Counted from the first letter of the stretch, positions 1 to 8,031 are shown. The stretch is DNA of 64,000 nt from Alistipes sp. Zagget8 (GCA_001941065.1 MSHJ01000018.1:1-64000); one strand, 5' to 3'. The notes: generated by a model not told the origin, from the sequence alone. Translations and numbers: made by a program.

Positions 1-2148
1 CTGCATCTCGGTGATTTCGGGATAGGTGTTGCCCAGACGGCAGCCGCGGTGTCCCAGCATGGGGTTGAACTCGGCCAGCGATTCGACTTTGGCGACGATC
101 TTCTCCAGAGGCACGCCCATCTCGGCGGCCATCTCCTTCTGTCCCTTCTCATCGTGGGGCACGAACTCGTGCAGCGGGGGATCGAGCAGGCGGACCGTCA
201 CGGGGAATCCGTTCATGGCCTTGAACAGACCTTCGAAATCTCCGCGCTGGATGGGCAGCAGCTTGGCCAACGCCACGCGGCGTCCGGCTTCGTCGTCGGC
301 GAGGATCATCTCGCGGAACGCCTTGATGCGGTCGCCCTCGAAGAACATGTGCTCCGTGCGGCAGAGACCGATGCCCTCGGCGCCGAACGAGAATGCCTGT
401 GCGGCGTCCTTCGGGGTGTCGGCGTTGGCGCGGACCTTCATGACGGAGTATTTGCCTGCGAGGTCCATCAGCTGGCCGAAATCGCCGCTTACGCCGGCGG
501 CCTCGGTGGCTACCTGGCCGAGGTAAACCTCACCCGTCGAGCCGTTGAGCGAAATCCAGTCGCCCTCCTTCACCGTGAAGCCGTTCACCTTGATCGTGCG
601 GGCCTTGTAGTCGATCTGCAGTTCGCCGGCGCCCGACACGCAGCACTTGCCCATGCCGCGGGCCACGACGGCCGCGTGCGAGGTCATACCGCCGCGGGCC
701 GTGAGGATACCTGCTGCGTCGAGCATACCCTTGAGGTCCTCGGGCGAGGTCTCGATACGCACCAGGATAGCCTTCTGGCCGGTTTTCTCCAGCACCGTCT
801 CGGCATCCTCGGCGAAGAACACGACGGGACCCGTTGCGGCGCCCGGCGATGCGGGCAGACCCTTGGTGATGACCTGCGCGTTGGAAATGGCCTTCTTGTC
901 GAAGACCGGGTGGAGCAGCTCGTCGAGCTTCGCGGGCTCGCAGCGCAGTACGGCGGTCTTCTCGTCGATGAGACCCTCGCGCAGCATATCCATGGCGATT
1001 TTCACCATCGCGGCGCCCGTGCGCTTGCCGCTGCGGCACTGCAACATCCAGAGCTTGCCGTCCTGAATCGTGAACTCGATGTCCTGCATATCGGTGAAAT
1101 ACTGCTCCAGGTGGTGCTGAATCTCGAACAGCTCCTTGTAAACCTCGGGCATGACCTCCTCGAGCGAGGGGAATTTCGTCCTGCGGTCCTCTTCCGAGAC
1201 CTTCTGGGCCACGGCCCAGCGCTTCGAACCTTCGACGGTAATCTGCTGCGGGGTGCGGATGCCGGCTACCACGTCCTCGCCCTGGGCATTGATGAGGTAC
1301 TCGCCGTTGAAGAGGTTCTCACCCGTCGCGGCGTCGCGCGAGAAGGCCACGCCCGTTGCGGAGTTCGAACCCATGTTGCCGAATACCATGGCCTGTACCG
1401 ATACGGCCGTGCCCCACTCGGCGGGGATGTTGTTGAGCTTGCGGTAGAGGATGGCGCGGTCGTTCATCCACGATCCGAACACGGCGCAGATGGCTCCCCA
1501 GAGCTGGTCCCACGGACTTGCCGGGAAATCCTCGCCGGTCTGCTTCTTCACGGCGGCCTTGAAATTCTTGACCAGCTCCTTCAGGTCGTCGGTCGTCAGG
1601 TCGGTGTCGTTCTGCACGCCCTTCTTCTCCTTCTGTTCCTCGATGATGACCTCGAACGGGTCGTGGTCCTCTTTCGAAACGGGCTTCATGCCCAGCACCA
1701 CGTCGCCGTACATCTGTACGAAACGGCGGTACGAGTCCCAGGCGAAACGCGGGTTGCCCGTGCGTTTGGCCACGGCTTCCACGGCCTGGTCGTTCATACC
1801 CAGGTTGAGGATGGTGTCCATCATGCCGGGCATCGAGGCGCGGGCTCCTGAGCGGACGGAAACGAGCAGCGGCATCTCCTTGTCGCCGAATTTCATGCCG
1901 GTCAGGTTCTCGATGTTCTTCATCGCCTTCTCGACTTCGGGGCGGAGCGCCTTGATGACGGCCTCTTTGCCGTGCTTGTAGTACTCCGCACACACTTCCG
2001 TGGTGATGGTGAATCCCGGGGGGACGGGGATGCCGATGAGGTTCATCTCCGCAAGGTTGGCACCCTTGCCGCCGAGCAGTTCACGCATTTTGCCGTTTCC
2101 TTCGGCCTCTTTGTTTCCGAAGGTATAGACCCGTTTTACGTCTGCCAT
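1..2148 (-). CDS. ppdK: Pyruvate, phosphate dikinase (5' part; runs off the window)
   Basis: Interconverts pyruvate + ATP + Pi and PEP + AMP + PPi in the cytoplasm. I translated the minus strand from the ATG at 2148-2146; 716 codons are present and the frame is still open at base 1. The N-terminus reads MADVKRVYTFGNKEAEGNGK and continues with the glycine-rich nucleotide-binding start (LLGGKGANLAEM). The phosphohistidine motif GGMTSHAAVVARG is present with His at residue 491. The C-terminal PEP/pyruvate barrel has begun (EGIGLCRTEHMF). The family is about 900 residues, so roughly the last 190 lie outside the window. Large overlapping plus-strand frames here are antisense shadows. It is separated from the next gene by a 165-nt leader/promoter region, so it is probably transcribed alone. 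Confidence 0.97.
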   Translation of the reverse strand, partial: MADVKRVYTFGNKEAEGNGKMRELLGGKGANLAEMNLIGIPVPPGFTITTEVCAEYYKHGKEAVIKALRPEVEKAMKNIENLTGMKFGDKEMPLLVSVRSGARASMPGMMDTILNLGMNDQAVEAVAKRTGNPRFAWDSYRRFVQMYGDVVLGMKPVSKEDHDPFEVIIEEQKEKKGVQNDTDLTTDDLKELVKNFKAAVKKQTGEDFPASPWDQLWGAICAVFGSWMNDRAILYRKLNNIPAEWGTAVSVQAMVFGNMGSNSATGVAFSRDAATGENLFNGEYLINAQGEDVVAGIRTPQQITVEGSKRWAVAQKVSEEDRRTKFPSLEEVMPEVYKELFEIQHHLEQYFTDMQDIEFTIQDGKLWMLQCRSGKRTGAAMVKIAMDMLREGLIDEKTAVLRCEPAKLDELLHPVFDKKAISNAQVITKGLPASPGAATGPVVFFAEDAETVLEKTGQKAILVRIETSPEDLKGMLDAAGILTARGGMTSHAAVVARGMGKCCVSGAGELQIDYKARTIKVNGFTVKEGDWISLNGSTGEVYLGQVATEAAGVSGDFGQLMDLAGKYSVMKVRANADTPKDAAQAFSFGAEGIGLCRTEHMFFEGDRIKAFREMILADDEAGRRVALAKLLPIQRGDFEGLFKAMNGFPVTVRLLDPPLHEFVPHDEKGQKEMAAEMGVPLEKIVAKVESLAEFNPMLGHRGCRLGNTYPEITEMQ

Positions 2149-2276
2149 AGTTTTTTGATCTTTTTTAATTGGTATGTGAATATAAATTTTTTTCGAACCT
2201 GTTTCCTCCGAACCGAAAAATAGCGGTAACGCCGCCGCGACCGCAACCCGAATTTTTATTTTCGTTCAAGGGATTG

Positions 2277-2308
2277 CGAAAATACGAAAACTTTTCGAAA
2301 TTTCCAAA
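2277..2308 (-). promoter_or_regulatory. Candidate ppdK promoter
   Basis: On the minus strand a -33 TTTG (2308-2305) lies 20 nt before TATTTTCG (2284-2277), one mismatch from the Bacteroidota -7 box TAnnTTTG. It leaves a leader of about 120 nt before ppdK, AT-rich near the start codon. The match is inferred from sequence only. Confidence 0.4.
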
Positions 2309-2313
2309 AAAAT

Positions 2314-3129
2314 CTACCGGATGTATACAAACACCGGAAGCGAATATCCGTAACCGCCCCGATAGACCCCTCGGGAGTAGGTTGTGAGGGGGTTACCGGT
2401 CTTTTGGTCAACCAGATAGCGGCGTGCAAAAACCTCGCCTTCGGAGGTTTTCAGTGCCGTGTCGGCCCAGATCCGGTCGCGCATCTGCCATTTTCGGGCG
2501 CTCCGGACGTTGCCGCGGCCGGCTTTTTCGGCCCGCAGGGTCCTGTCGCGGAGCCCGAAATCGGTTGTGAAAAATGATTCTGTACGGCCCAAAACGAGCA
2601 GTTTCGCGTGCGGGCGTTCTTCGCGCAGGTCGCCGATGAGCCACCGGGCCGTGCGCGGGTCGGAGCACAGCACCAGCCCCACGGTGTCGCGGCCCAGTTC
2701 GCCCTCGACATAGAGGTAGCCGCGGCCCGATTCGTTGTAGGTGGGGTAGAAGAGGTCTCCGTAGTAGAGCAGCGCAAAATCCATTCCGTCGAGCGAATTG
2801 AGCGTGCGGTGGAGGTAGGAGTAGTCGCCCTTGCAGGCCGCCGAGAGGTCGCGCACGACCTGCTCGTTTTCCACGCCCCACAAGGCCACGATTTCGAGTC
2901 CCATCGAGTCGATGACGGCGGCCGTGTTGCGAATCTTGCGCGTGTAACGCTCCGAGGTCCATCCGAGACGGCCTTCGGGCGTGTAGTCGGAATCGTCGTA
3001 GAAGAGGGCCGGGACGGTGTCGTAAATCCGGTCCACGTCGTAGTAGGCAATTCCTATGGGCTGTCGCCCGTAGGACGTGCAATTAAAAATTAAGAATGAA
3101 AAATTAAGAATTAACAGCAGCCACCGCAT
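2314..3129 (-). CDS. Degenerate endonuclease/exonuclease/phosphatase-fold protein
   Basis: A 271-residue exported protein or lipoprotein. Its layout follows the EEP (DNase I-like) family: a start resembling the FYNVENLFD strand (here AYYDVDRIYD), the DYTPEGRLGWTSERYTRKI segment, a VEN motif (ALWGVENEQVV), DGMDFALLYYGDLFYP, and a C-terminal GGYGYSLPV. The catalytic positions are altered. The Asn of the first strand is Asp, the Glu of the usual CEVEN is missing (WGVEN), and the terminal SDH triad residues are replaced (GYGYSLPV instead of GYSDHLPV). I infer a non-catalytic or repurposed member. The hydrophobic N-terminus is encoded by an AT-rich tandem repeat, so the start is uncertain. It follows the XRE gene by 12 nt and is probably co-transcribed. 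Confidence 0.75.
   Translation of the reverse strand: MRWLLLILNFSFLIFNCTSYGRQPIGIAYYDVDRIYDTVPALFYDDSDYTPEGRLGWTSERYTRKIRNTAAVIDSMGLEIVALWGVENEQVVRDLSAACKGDYSYLHRTLNSLDGMDFALLYYGDLFYPTYNESGRGYLYVEGELGRDTVGLVLCSDPRTARWLIGDLREERPHAKLLVLGRTESFFTTDFGLRDRTLRAEKAGRGNVRSARKWQMRDRIWADTALKTSEGEVFARRYLVDQKTGNPLTTYSRGVYRGGYGYSLPVFVYIR
3085..3111 (-). repeat. AT-rich 14-bp tandem repeat inside the EEP signal peptide
   Basis: AAAAATTAAGAAT occurs at 3085-3097 and again at 3099-3111 (14-nt period). It encodes the hydrophobic core LNFSFLIFN of the minus-strand EEP-like gene. Similar AATTAAGAATT strings are common between genes in Bacteroidota (general knowledge, not checked here). Confidence 0.7.
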
Positions 3130-3141
3130 ACCTCTTTCGGA

Positions 3142-3375
3142 TTACAGCGGTTTTTCGGGCATGAAATCGCGGGGCGAACAGCCCAGGAATTTGGCGATTT
3201 CGTTGATGTGATTCGGACTGTATTTGATGTCGCATTTCGGGCTTTCAGCCTGCCCGATAAAACTTTTCGATACCCCGATTCCAAAGGCAAGCATCGATTG
3301 GGAGACGTTTTGGCGTTTCCTCTCCTTGCGAATGGCGTCTATAACGTATTGGTCGATGGGGTAAATCACAAGCAT
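3142..3375 (-). CDS. Small XRE-family helix-turn-helix regulator
   Basis: A 77-residue protein that is essentially one HTH_3/XRE DNA-binding domain. Helix 1 is YVIDAIRKERKRQNVSQ, the turn and recognition helix run through MLAFGIGVSKSFIGQAE, and it ends in LGCSPRDFMPEKPL, typical of XRE domains. No effector or dimerisation domain is visible. It lies just upstream of the EEP-like gene (12-nt gap) and downstream of a perfect 18-bp palindrome that could be its operator. The role of the pair is unknown; a small autoregulated module is my inference. Confidence 0.8.
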   Translation of the reverse strand: MLVIYPIDQYVIDAIRKERKRQNVSQSMLAFGIGVSKSFIGQAESPKCDIKYSPNHINEIAKFLGCSPRDFMPEKPL

Positions 3376-3437
3376 GTTTTTGGTTGTGTAAAGCTAAAAA
3401 ACATGCCATTGCTGTCGATTGTGTATACATAATCGAT

Positions 3438-3455
3438 GCTTAGTTATAACTAAGC
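3438..3455. promoter_or_regulatory. Perfect 18-bp palindrome upstream of the XRE gene
   Basis: GCTTAGTTATAACTAAGC is fully self-complementary and lies 63 nt upstream of the XRE start codon; a second 8-bp palindrome TGTATACA lies at 3423-3430. Position and symmetry suit an operator for a dimeric HTH protein. This is inference; binding is untested. Confidence 0.5.
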
Positions 3456-3540
3456 GCAGAAATTATTCGCCGTGTTTCGCGGCGTCCACCGATGGTAGCG
3501 GAAATCAGGTTTTGATATGCAAAATGCTGCCGCAGCCCCT

Positions 3541-3567
3541 AAATCCGGCGTCTTACGCCGGGATTTT
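3541..3567 (-). terminator. Weak hairpin after the SGNH hydrolase gene
   Basis: AAATCCGGCG, loop TCTTA, then CGCCGGGATTT form a stem with one bulge, 11 nt beyond the stop codon of the minus-strand SGNH gene. The minus-strand tail is not T-rich, so termination efficiency is doubtful. Confidence 0.35.
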
Positions 3568-3578
3568 ACACCTCGCGG

Positions 3579-4652
3579 CTATCGGATTCCGTATTTGCGC
3601 AGGATTTTCCGGATGCGGGGCAGCCGTTCCCGGATCATCCGGTCGAATCCCAGATCGGAACCGTGGTTGCAGTCGATGGTTCCTTCGGAGTCCTTGCCGT
3701 AGTACCACTCGCCGTCGAGGAAATAGACGTTGTCGTATTGTTTTGCCAGCCGCCGCATCATCCGGTCGGCGGTGTCGATCCGCTCGCGGTGGAACTGTGC
3801 GGCTTCGTTGTTGAAATTGCCTGCAGCGTGCCAGTGGGTCTGCATGAAGATCAGCGGTTTGTCGGGGTGCGCCTTGACGAGTGCCGCGACGAATGCGTCG
3901 AGCCGTTCGCGGATCATCTCCGGGGAGGGATTCGAAAAGGCGTCGAGGAGAAAGGCATCGGCGTCGGTTTCGGCGAGCAGCCGTGCGAACTCGGGCTGGA
4001 GCATACTGTTGCCACTATAACCCAGATTGACGAACTCGATGCCTGTCATACGGCTCATGCGTGCCGGATAGGCCATTCCCGGACGGCTGGCCGAAGCTCC
4101 GTGGGTAATGCTCGACCCGAAGACGATGACACGGTGTTTATAGGGCGACGCGAGCGGTGTGACGGAGGCGTCGTCGTCCACGCCGATCTCCAGCGTCAGC
4201 AGTTCGCTCCACGTCGGCAGGTAGAGCATACACTCCCTGGGCTGTCGGTCCATGTGTTCGACGATGTTGCTGGCGTGCCGGTCTTCCTGTCCGGGGCGTG
4301 CTGCACCGGCCATTGTCCAGATGCCGTTCCGGCGGATGTAGAGGTCCATGCCGCGTTGCATGACCGGACTCATGTTCCATCCGTAGTTGCGCGGGGTCGT
4401 GGTCCAGCGAACCTCGATGGCGCGGCTGTCGGTGGTGAAGAGCACGGCCATGCCGGCCGGATAGCCGCAATAGCGGCGGATGGTGGCGTTGTCGAAACGG
4501 TAACGGGCAGTATCGACCCGGTAATAGGGGTTTCCGTCCATCGGGCAGGTGCGGCCGATAAGGGTTAGGGTCGAGGCATCGACATACTTTCGGGCTGTGG
4601 CGGCGTGGAGGCTGAGTACTCCGGCGGCGATCAGTGCGAGGTGTTTTATCAT
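3579..4652 (-). CDS. Secreted SGNH/GDSL-family hydrolase with GxDLY domain
   Basis: A 357-residue exported esterase-type hydrolase. A signal peptide covers about residues 1-20. An N-terminal beta domain carries the GxDLY signature (MQRGMDLYIRR, around residue 105). The SGNH block I nucleophile motif is VIVFGSSITHGAS (around residue 175). Block II/III-like segments are NLGYSGNSM and MQTHWHAAGN. The C-terminal Asp-His pair is DCNHGSDLGFDRM. This two-domain layout matches the Lipase_GDSL_3/GxDLY proteins common in Bacteroidota. Likely a periplasmic or surface deacylase; the substrate is unknown. It ends a short minus-strand run and is 16 nt from mnmA. Confidence 0.88.
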   Translation of the reverse strand: MIKHLALIAAGVLSLHAATARKYVDASTLTLIGRTCPMDGNPYYRVDTARYRFDNATIRRYCGYPAGMAVLFTTDSRAIEVRWTTTPRNYGWNMSPVMQRGMDLYIRRNGIWTMAGAARPGQEDRHASNIVEHMDRQPRECMLYLPTWSELLTLEIGVDDDASVTPLASPYKHRVIVFGSSITHGASASRPGMAYPARMSRMTGIEFVNLGYSGNSMLQPEFARLLAETDADAFLLDAFSNPSPEMIRERLDAFVAALVKAHPDKPLIFMQTHWHAAGNFNNEAAQFHRERIDTADRMMRRLAKQYDNVYFLDGEWYYGKDSEGTIDCNHGSDLGFDRMIRERLPRIRKILRKYGIR

Positions 4653-4668
4653 GGTAGTTTCGGTCTGG

Positions 4669-5871
4669 TCAGTTTTCGATCACCCCCGAGCCTACCAGTT
4701 CGTCGCCGTCATACCATGCGGCGAATTGCCCCGGGGTGATGCCTCGCTGGGGCTCGTCGAAAAGAATGTACAGCCCTTTCGGACGCATGTAAAGCGTCGC
4801 TCCCTGCAAGGGTTGACGGTAGCGGATGCGCACGGAAAACCGGGCGCTTTGGGCGGGCGTCATCTCCCGTGCGGGATTGACCCAGTGGATGTCTCCGGCG
4901 GCGATGTACAGCGCCGGACGCCACAGTCCCGGGTGTGCGTCGCCCTCGCCGACATAGATCACGTTCTGCGCCACGTCCGTCGCGAGTATGAACAGCGACT
5001 CTTTGCGTCCCCCGATGCCGAGACCTTTGCGCTGGCCGACGGTGTAAAAATGTGCGCCGTTGTGCTCGCCGATCTTCTTGCCGTCGCGCACGGTGTAATG
5101 CCACGGAGCGGCCAGCGCGGCCAGCTGCTCGTCCGACGGTTCCGAGCCGTCGGCGGGTGCGGCCTCGCGGCGGAATTTCGGCCATGCGGGGAGTATTTCG
5201 TGTACATTGCCCTTTTTGCGGGCGAGCTTCTGCTGGAGAAACGTCGGCAGATCGACCTTCCCCACAAAGCAGATGCCCTGCGAGTCCTTGCGTTTGGCCG
5301 TGGCCAGCTGCTGTTCGGCGGCGATGCGCCGCACCTCGGGCTTCAGCAAATCCCCGACGGGGAACAGCGCGTAGCGCAGCTGTTCCTGCGAGAGCTGGCA
5401 GAGAAAATAGCTCTGGTCCTTGTTGGGATCGCTTCCGGCCAGCAGTTTGTAAACCCTGCGGCCGTCGGGCAGCACCTCCTCCGCTTTGCGGCAGTAGTGG
5501 CCCGTGGCGACGTAGTCGGCCCCGAGTTTCAGGGCCTCGCGCAGGAAAACGTCGAATTTGATCTCGCGGTTGCACAGCACGTCGGGGTTGGGCGTCCGGC
5601 CCTGCTCGTACTCTGCGAACATATACTCGACGACGCGTGCGCGGTATTCGTCCGAGAGGTCCACCACGTGCAGGGCGATGTCGAGTTTCTTGGCCACCAG
5701 TTCGGCGAAAACCCGGTCATCGTGCCACGGACAGTCACCCTCGAGCGTTCCCGTGGTGTCGTGCCAGTTGATCATGAACAGACCGATGACCTCGTGTCCC
5801 TGCTGTTTCAGCAGCCAGGCCGCCACCGATGAATCGACGCCGCCCGAAAGTCCGATTACTACCCGTGCCAT
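4669..5871 (-). CDS. mnmA: tRNA-specific 2-thiouridylase
   Basis: Transfers sulfur to U34 of Lys, Glu and Gln tRNAs in an ATP-dependent reaction in the cytoplasm. The 400-residue protein has the N-type PP-loop GLSGGVDSS (residues 7-15). The catalytic Cys is in TPNPDVLCNREIKF (C100) and the partner Cys in KDSQGICFVG (C201). The substrate-binding stretch YVATGHYCR and the C-terminal beta-barrel domain are also present. Length is slightly above the usual ~365 residues because of a charged insert after the second Cys. The next gene downstream in the transcript order is the SGNH hydrolase; the CPBP gene lies 1 nt upstream. Confidence 0.97.
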   Translation of the reverse strand: MARVVIGLSGGVDSSVAAWLLKQQGHEVIGLFMINWHDTTGTLEGDCPWHDDRVFAELVAKKLDIALHVVDLSDEYRARVVEYMFAEYEQGRTPNPDVLCNREIKFDVFLREALKLGADYVATGHYCRKAEEVLPDGRRVYKLLAGSDPNKDQSYFLCQLSQEQLRYALFPVGDLLKPEVRRIAAEQQLATAKRKDSQGICFVGKVDLPTFLQQKLARKKGNVHEILPAWPKFRREAAPADGSEPSDEQLAALAAPWHYTVRDGKKIGEHNGAHFYTVGQRKGLGIGGRKESLFILATDVAQNVIYVGEGDAHPGLWRPALYIAAGDIHWVNPAREMTPAQSARFSVRIRYRQPLQGATLYMRPKGLYILFDEPQRGITPGQFAAWYDGDELVGSGVIEN

Positions 5872-5872
5872 A

Positions 5873-6364
5873 TTATATCAGAAAAGCCAATGCGTTGTTC
5901 AGTGCGTGTACGAGGAAAACGAGCCAGAATGCCTGTGCGAAGCCTTTTCGGTCGAGACGGCTCAGGTAGCCGAAGGCCCAGACCGCGCCGACCAGCAGCA
6001 TACAGACCAGATAGAGGGGACTCGCCTGGTGTCCGCCGCCGAATACGACCGCCGAAAAGACCACGGGCCACAGGAACGATCCGGGCAGGGCTTTGCGCAC
6101 GATCCAGATCACCAGTCCCTGTGCGATCAGCGTTTCCAGCAGCGGGGCGACCACCACGGCGACGAACCAGCCCACGCGCTCGGCGCGTCCGGGATCGAGG
6201 TCCTCCGCTCCGATTTCCGTCGTGAGTCCGAACAGCAGCAGGGCGGCCAGTTTGGCTGCGAATGTGGCCGCGAACAGCAGGACGGCGAATTTCCACCAGG
6301 CCATGCCGCCCAGCGCGATGCGCCATCGGAGCAGCGTGCGCCGTATCGTCCGTTTTCCTTTCAT
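5873..6364 (-). CDS. CPBP-family intramembrane protein (putative membrane peptidase)
   Basis: A 163-residue protein with four to five hydrophobic segments. The three CPBP/Abi motifs are recognisable. Motif 1 is APLLETLIAQG, where the usual EExxxR is reduced to a single Glu with Gln for Arg. Motif 2 is FGGGHQASP, with the conserved His. Motif 3 is HALNNALAF, with the conserved His/Asn. Small family members with this reduced first motif are common in Bacteroidota, and whether they are proteolytic is unclear. It sits between rimM and mnmA with 1-2 nt gaps, suggesting an operon rimM-CPBP-mnmA. Confidence 0.85.
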   Translation of the reverse strand: MKGKRTIRRTLLRWRIALGGMAWWKFAVLLFAATFAAKLAALLLFGLTTEIGAEDLDPGRAERVGWFVAVVVAPLLETLIAQGLVIWIVRKALPGSFLWPVVFSAVVFGGGHQASPLYLVCMLLVGAVWAFGYLSRLDRKGFAQAFWLVFLVHALNNALAFLI

Positions 6365-6366
6365 GC

Positions 6367-6933
6367 TTATTCCAGTCCGATCAGCCCCTCGGGCAGCACC
6401 AGATGCATCCGGCGGCCTTCGAAATCGATGTGTGCGATAAATTCCTCGGCGGCGGGGACCAGTACCTGCCGTCCGCCGATCTCCAGTTCGAACAGCGGGT
6501 TGGCGTCGCTGTCGTAATAGTCCGTGACCGTTCCGGTCAATTTTCCAGAGGCGTGCGCCCCGGCGGCTCCGCTATCGGCGGCATCTGCGCTCCCGGACTT
6601 TTCACCGACCTCTTCGGCCTCGACGGCGAATCCGATCAGGTCCTCGAGGTAAAACTCGTCGTCCCCGTCTTCCTCTTCCAGCTCGATGCGGAATTCCAGC
6701 CCCAAGAGCTCCTGCGCCCGGCGTTCGGTGTCGAAATCGGCGAATGCGGCGGTGGCTCCCGACTGTCCGCGCCGCTCGAAACGCTCGCACCAAAGCGGCA
6801 CCTGCAAGGCGTCGATGGTGACCAGCAACGGGGTGTCGGTCGTGAAATCGTCGGGAAAAGCGGGGTAGAGCGAAAGCATCACGCCACCCTCGGTGCCGAA
6901 AAGTTTGTTGATTCTGCCAGCGGGAACGGTCAT
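6367..6933 (-). CDS. rimM: Ribosome maturation factor RimM
   Basis: An assembly factor for the 30S head that binds S19. The 188-residue protein has the N-terminal GRINKLFGTEGGVMLSLYP (RimM barrel) and the C-terminal PRC-barrel segment LTGTVTDYYDSDANPLFELE, with VPAAEEFIAHIDFEGRRMHL near the end. I start it at the ATG at 6933; an upstream extension would add 17 hydrophobic residues not seen in the family. An Asp/Glu- and Ala-rich linker (about 115-135) is longer than usual. It lies downstream of rpsP in the same direction but is separated by a strong hairpin. Confidence 0.92.
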   Translation of the reverse strand: MTVPAGRINKLFGTEGGVMLSLYPAFPDDFTTDTPLLVTIDALQVPLWCERFERRGQSGATAAFADFDTERRAQELLGLEFRIELEEEDGDDEFYLEDLIGFAVEAEEVGEKSGSADAADSGAAGAHASGKLTGTVTDYYDSDANPLFELEIGGRQVLVPAAEEFIAHIDFEGRRMHLVLPEGLIGLE

Positions 6934-6961
6934 ACGATTGTGAATTACGGTGTAAAAATAC

Positions 6962-7004
6962 AAAAAAAACGGTAAACCGCCCAAGGGGTAGTTTACCGTT
7001 TTTT
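6962..7004. terminator. Bidirectional terminator between rpsP and rimM
   Basis: AAACGGTAAAC (6967-6977) pairs perfectly with GTTTACCGTTT (6991-7001), with an A8 run on the left and a T run on the right, so on the minus strand it is a stem followed by T8. It lies between the rpsP stop and the rimM start, so it would terminate or attenuate rpsP transcripts before rimM. Confidence 0.85.
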
Positions 7005-7054
7005 ATCGGAGCAGGAAATGCTTGCTGCAAGCTCCTCCCTCACCTCGCGGCGCC

Positions 7055-7612
7055 TTATTCGGCGGCGGGAGCTTCCGGAGCGGCCTCCTCGGCGGGAGCC
7101 TCGGCGGTCTCGGCAGCGGCTTCAGCAGCTGCTTCGCGGGCAGCGGCCTCGGCGGCAGCCTTCTTCTCGGCGATAGCGGCAGCACGCTCCTCCTTGATCT
7201 TGGCTTCGGCGGCCATACGAGCCTTCTCGGCCGACTTGGCATCGGTCGACAGCTTGTTGGTCTTGGCCTCGATCTTACCGGCTTTAGCCTCGAGCCACTT
7301 GTTGAAGCGGGCTTCGGCTTCGGCCTCGGTGAACGCACCCTTGGCGACGCCGCCCAGCAGGTGTTTCTTGTACATTACGCCCTTGTACGAGAGGATAGCC
7401 CGACAAGTATCCGTAGGTTGTGCGCCTTTCTGTAACCAATCCAGGGCTTTCTCGAAGCTCAGATCAATCGTAGCAGGATTCGTGTTGGGGTTGTAGGTAC
7501 CCAACTTCTCGATGAATTTACCATCACGTGGCGCTCTGCTATCTGCGGCAACGATGTGATAGAAGGCATAACCCTTCTTACCATGACGTGCCAGACGAAT
7601 TTTAACAGCCAT
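7055..7612 (-). CDS. rpsP: 30S ribosomal protein S16 with long Ala/Glu tail
   Basis: Residues 1-85 are canonical S16 ([46 protein letters not shown]). From about residue 95 the protein continues into a helical charged segment and ends in a low-complexity Ala/Glu-rich tail ([16 protein letters not shown]), for 185 residues against about 80 in Escherichia coli. C-terminal extension of S16 is known in Bacteroidota; this one is long. It has its own promoter and a terminator downstream. Confidence 0.96.
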   Translation of the reverse strand: MAVKIRLARHGKKGYAFYHIVAADSRAPRDGKFIEKLGTYNPNTNPATIDLSFEKALDWLQKGAQPTDTCRAILSYKGVMYKKHLLGGVAKGAFTEAEAEARFNKWLEAKAGKIEAKTNKLSTDAKSAEKARMAAEAKIKEERAAAIAEKKAAAEAAAREAAAEAAAETAEAPAEEAAPEAPAAE

Positions 7613-7673
7613 TTGCTATAAAATTTTGTTATAAGTTATTTAAAACGCTCACCCCTTCGGGCTTTTAAGCCTG

Positions 7674-7704
7674 CAAATGTAGGGAAAATATTCCGCCCGG
7701 CAAA
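7674..7704 (-). promoter_or_regulatory. rpsP promoter
   Basis: Minus-strand -33 TTTG (7704-7701), 19 nt, then TACATTTG (7681-7674), an exact match to the Bacteroidota consensus. The 55-60 nt leader contains a small hairpin GGCTTTTAAGCC and a GAA-loop stem, which might be an r-protein leader structure. Confidence 0.7.
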
Positions 7705-7822
7705 ATAAATGCTGTAAAAATCCGCATTTTGCGACTGTAAATCCGTGATTCGGGCTCTGTTTTCCCGCTGAAAATAAGAGCGGGCAGTTTTCATCCGACA
7801 TGAAAACTACCTGTTGCCAGTG

Positions 7823-7896
7823 TGATCTCGGCGCGGCTCGAACGCGCGGCCGGCAGCTTAGAAGGCTGCTGCTCTATCCAACTGAGCTACGAGACC
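7823..7896 (-). tRNA. tRNA-Arg (anticodon TCT)
   Basis: The minus strand reads GGTCTCG at the 5' end, pairing with CGAGATC plus discriminator A. The D-arm is AGCTCAGTTGGATAGAGC. The anticodon stem-loop GCAGC-CTTCTAA-GCTGC gives anticodon TCT. The T-arm contains GTTCGAGCC. The length is 74 nt and CCA is not encoded. Confidence 0.97.
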
Positions 7897-7914
7897 ATCG
7901 TTAAATAAACGGTG

Positions 7915-7945
7915 CAAAAGTACGAAATTTCGGAGGAACTGCAAA
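7915..7945 (-). promoter_or_regulatory. tRNA-Arg promoter
   Basis: Minus-strand TTTG (7945-7942), 19 nt, then TACTTTTG (7922-7915), a full consensus match ending 18 nt before the mature tRNA 5' end. Confidence 0.75.
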
Positions 7946-7975
7946 TTAATTTTAGGAGATCGGTGCAAAATGCGG

Positions 7976-8005
7976 GCAAACAAGCTCCTTCCCGGGCTTG
8001 TCTGC
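7976..8005 (-). terminator. Hairpin downstream of the LacI-family gene
   Basis: GCAAACAAGC and GCTTGTCTGC form a 9-of-10 bp stem about 27 nt past the regulator stop codon. The minus-strand tail (CCCGCATTTTG) is only weakly T-rich. Confidence 0.4.
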
Positions 8006-8031
8006 GCGATTCGACCTTCGGCGGCGGCGTT

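Noticed and set aside
49..1851. A long open frame of 600 codons on the plus strand
   Set aside because: It is antisense to pyruvate phosphate dikinase, whose motifs are clear on the minus strand; GC-rich codon usage keeps the opposite frame open.
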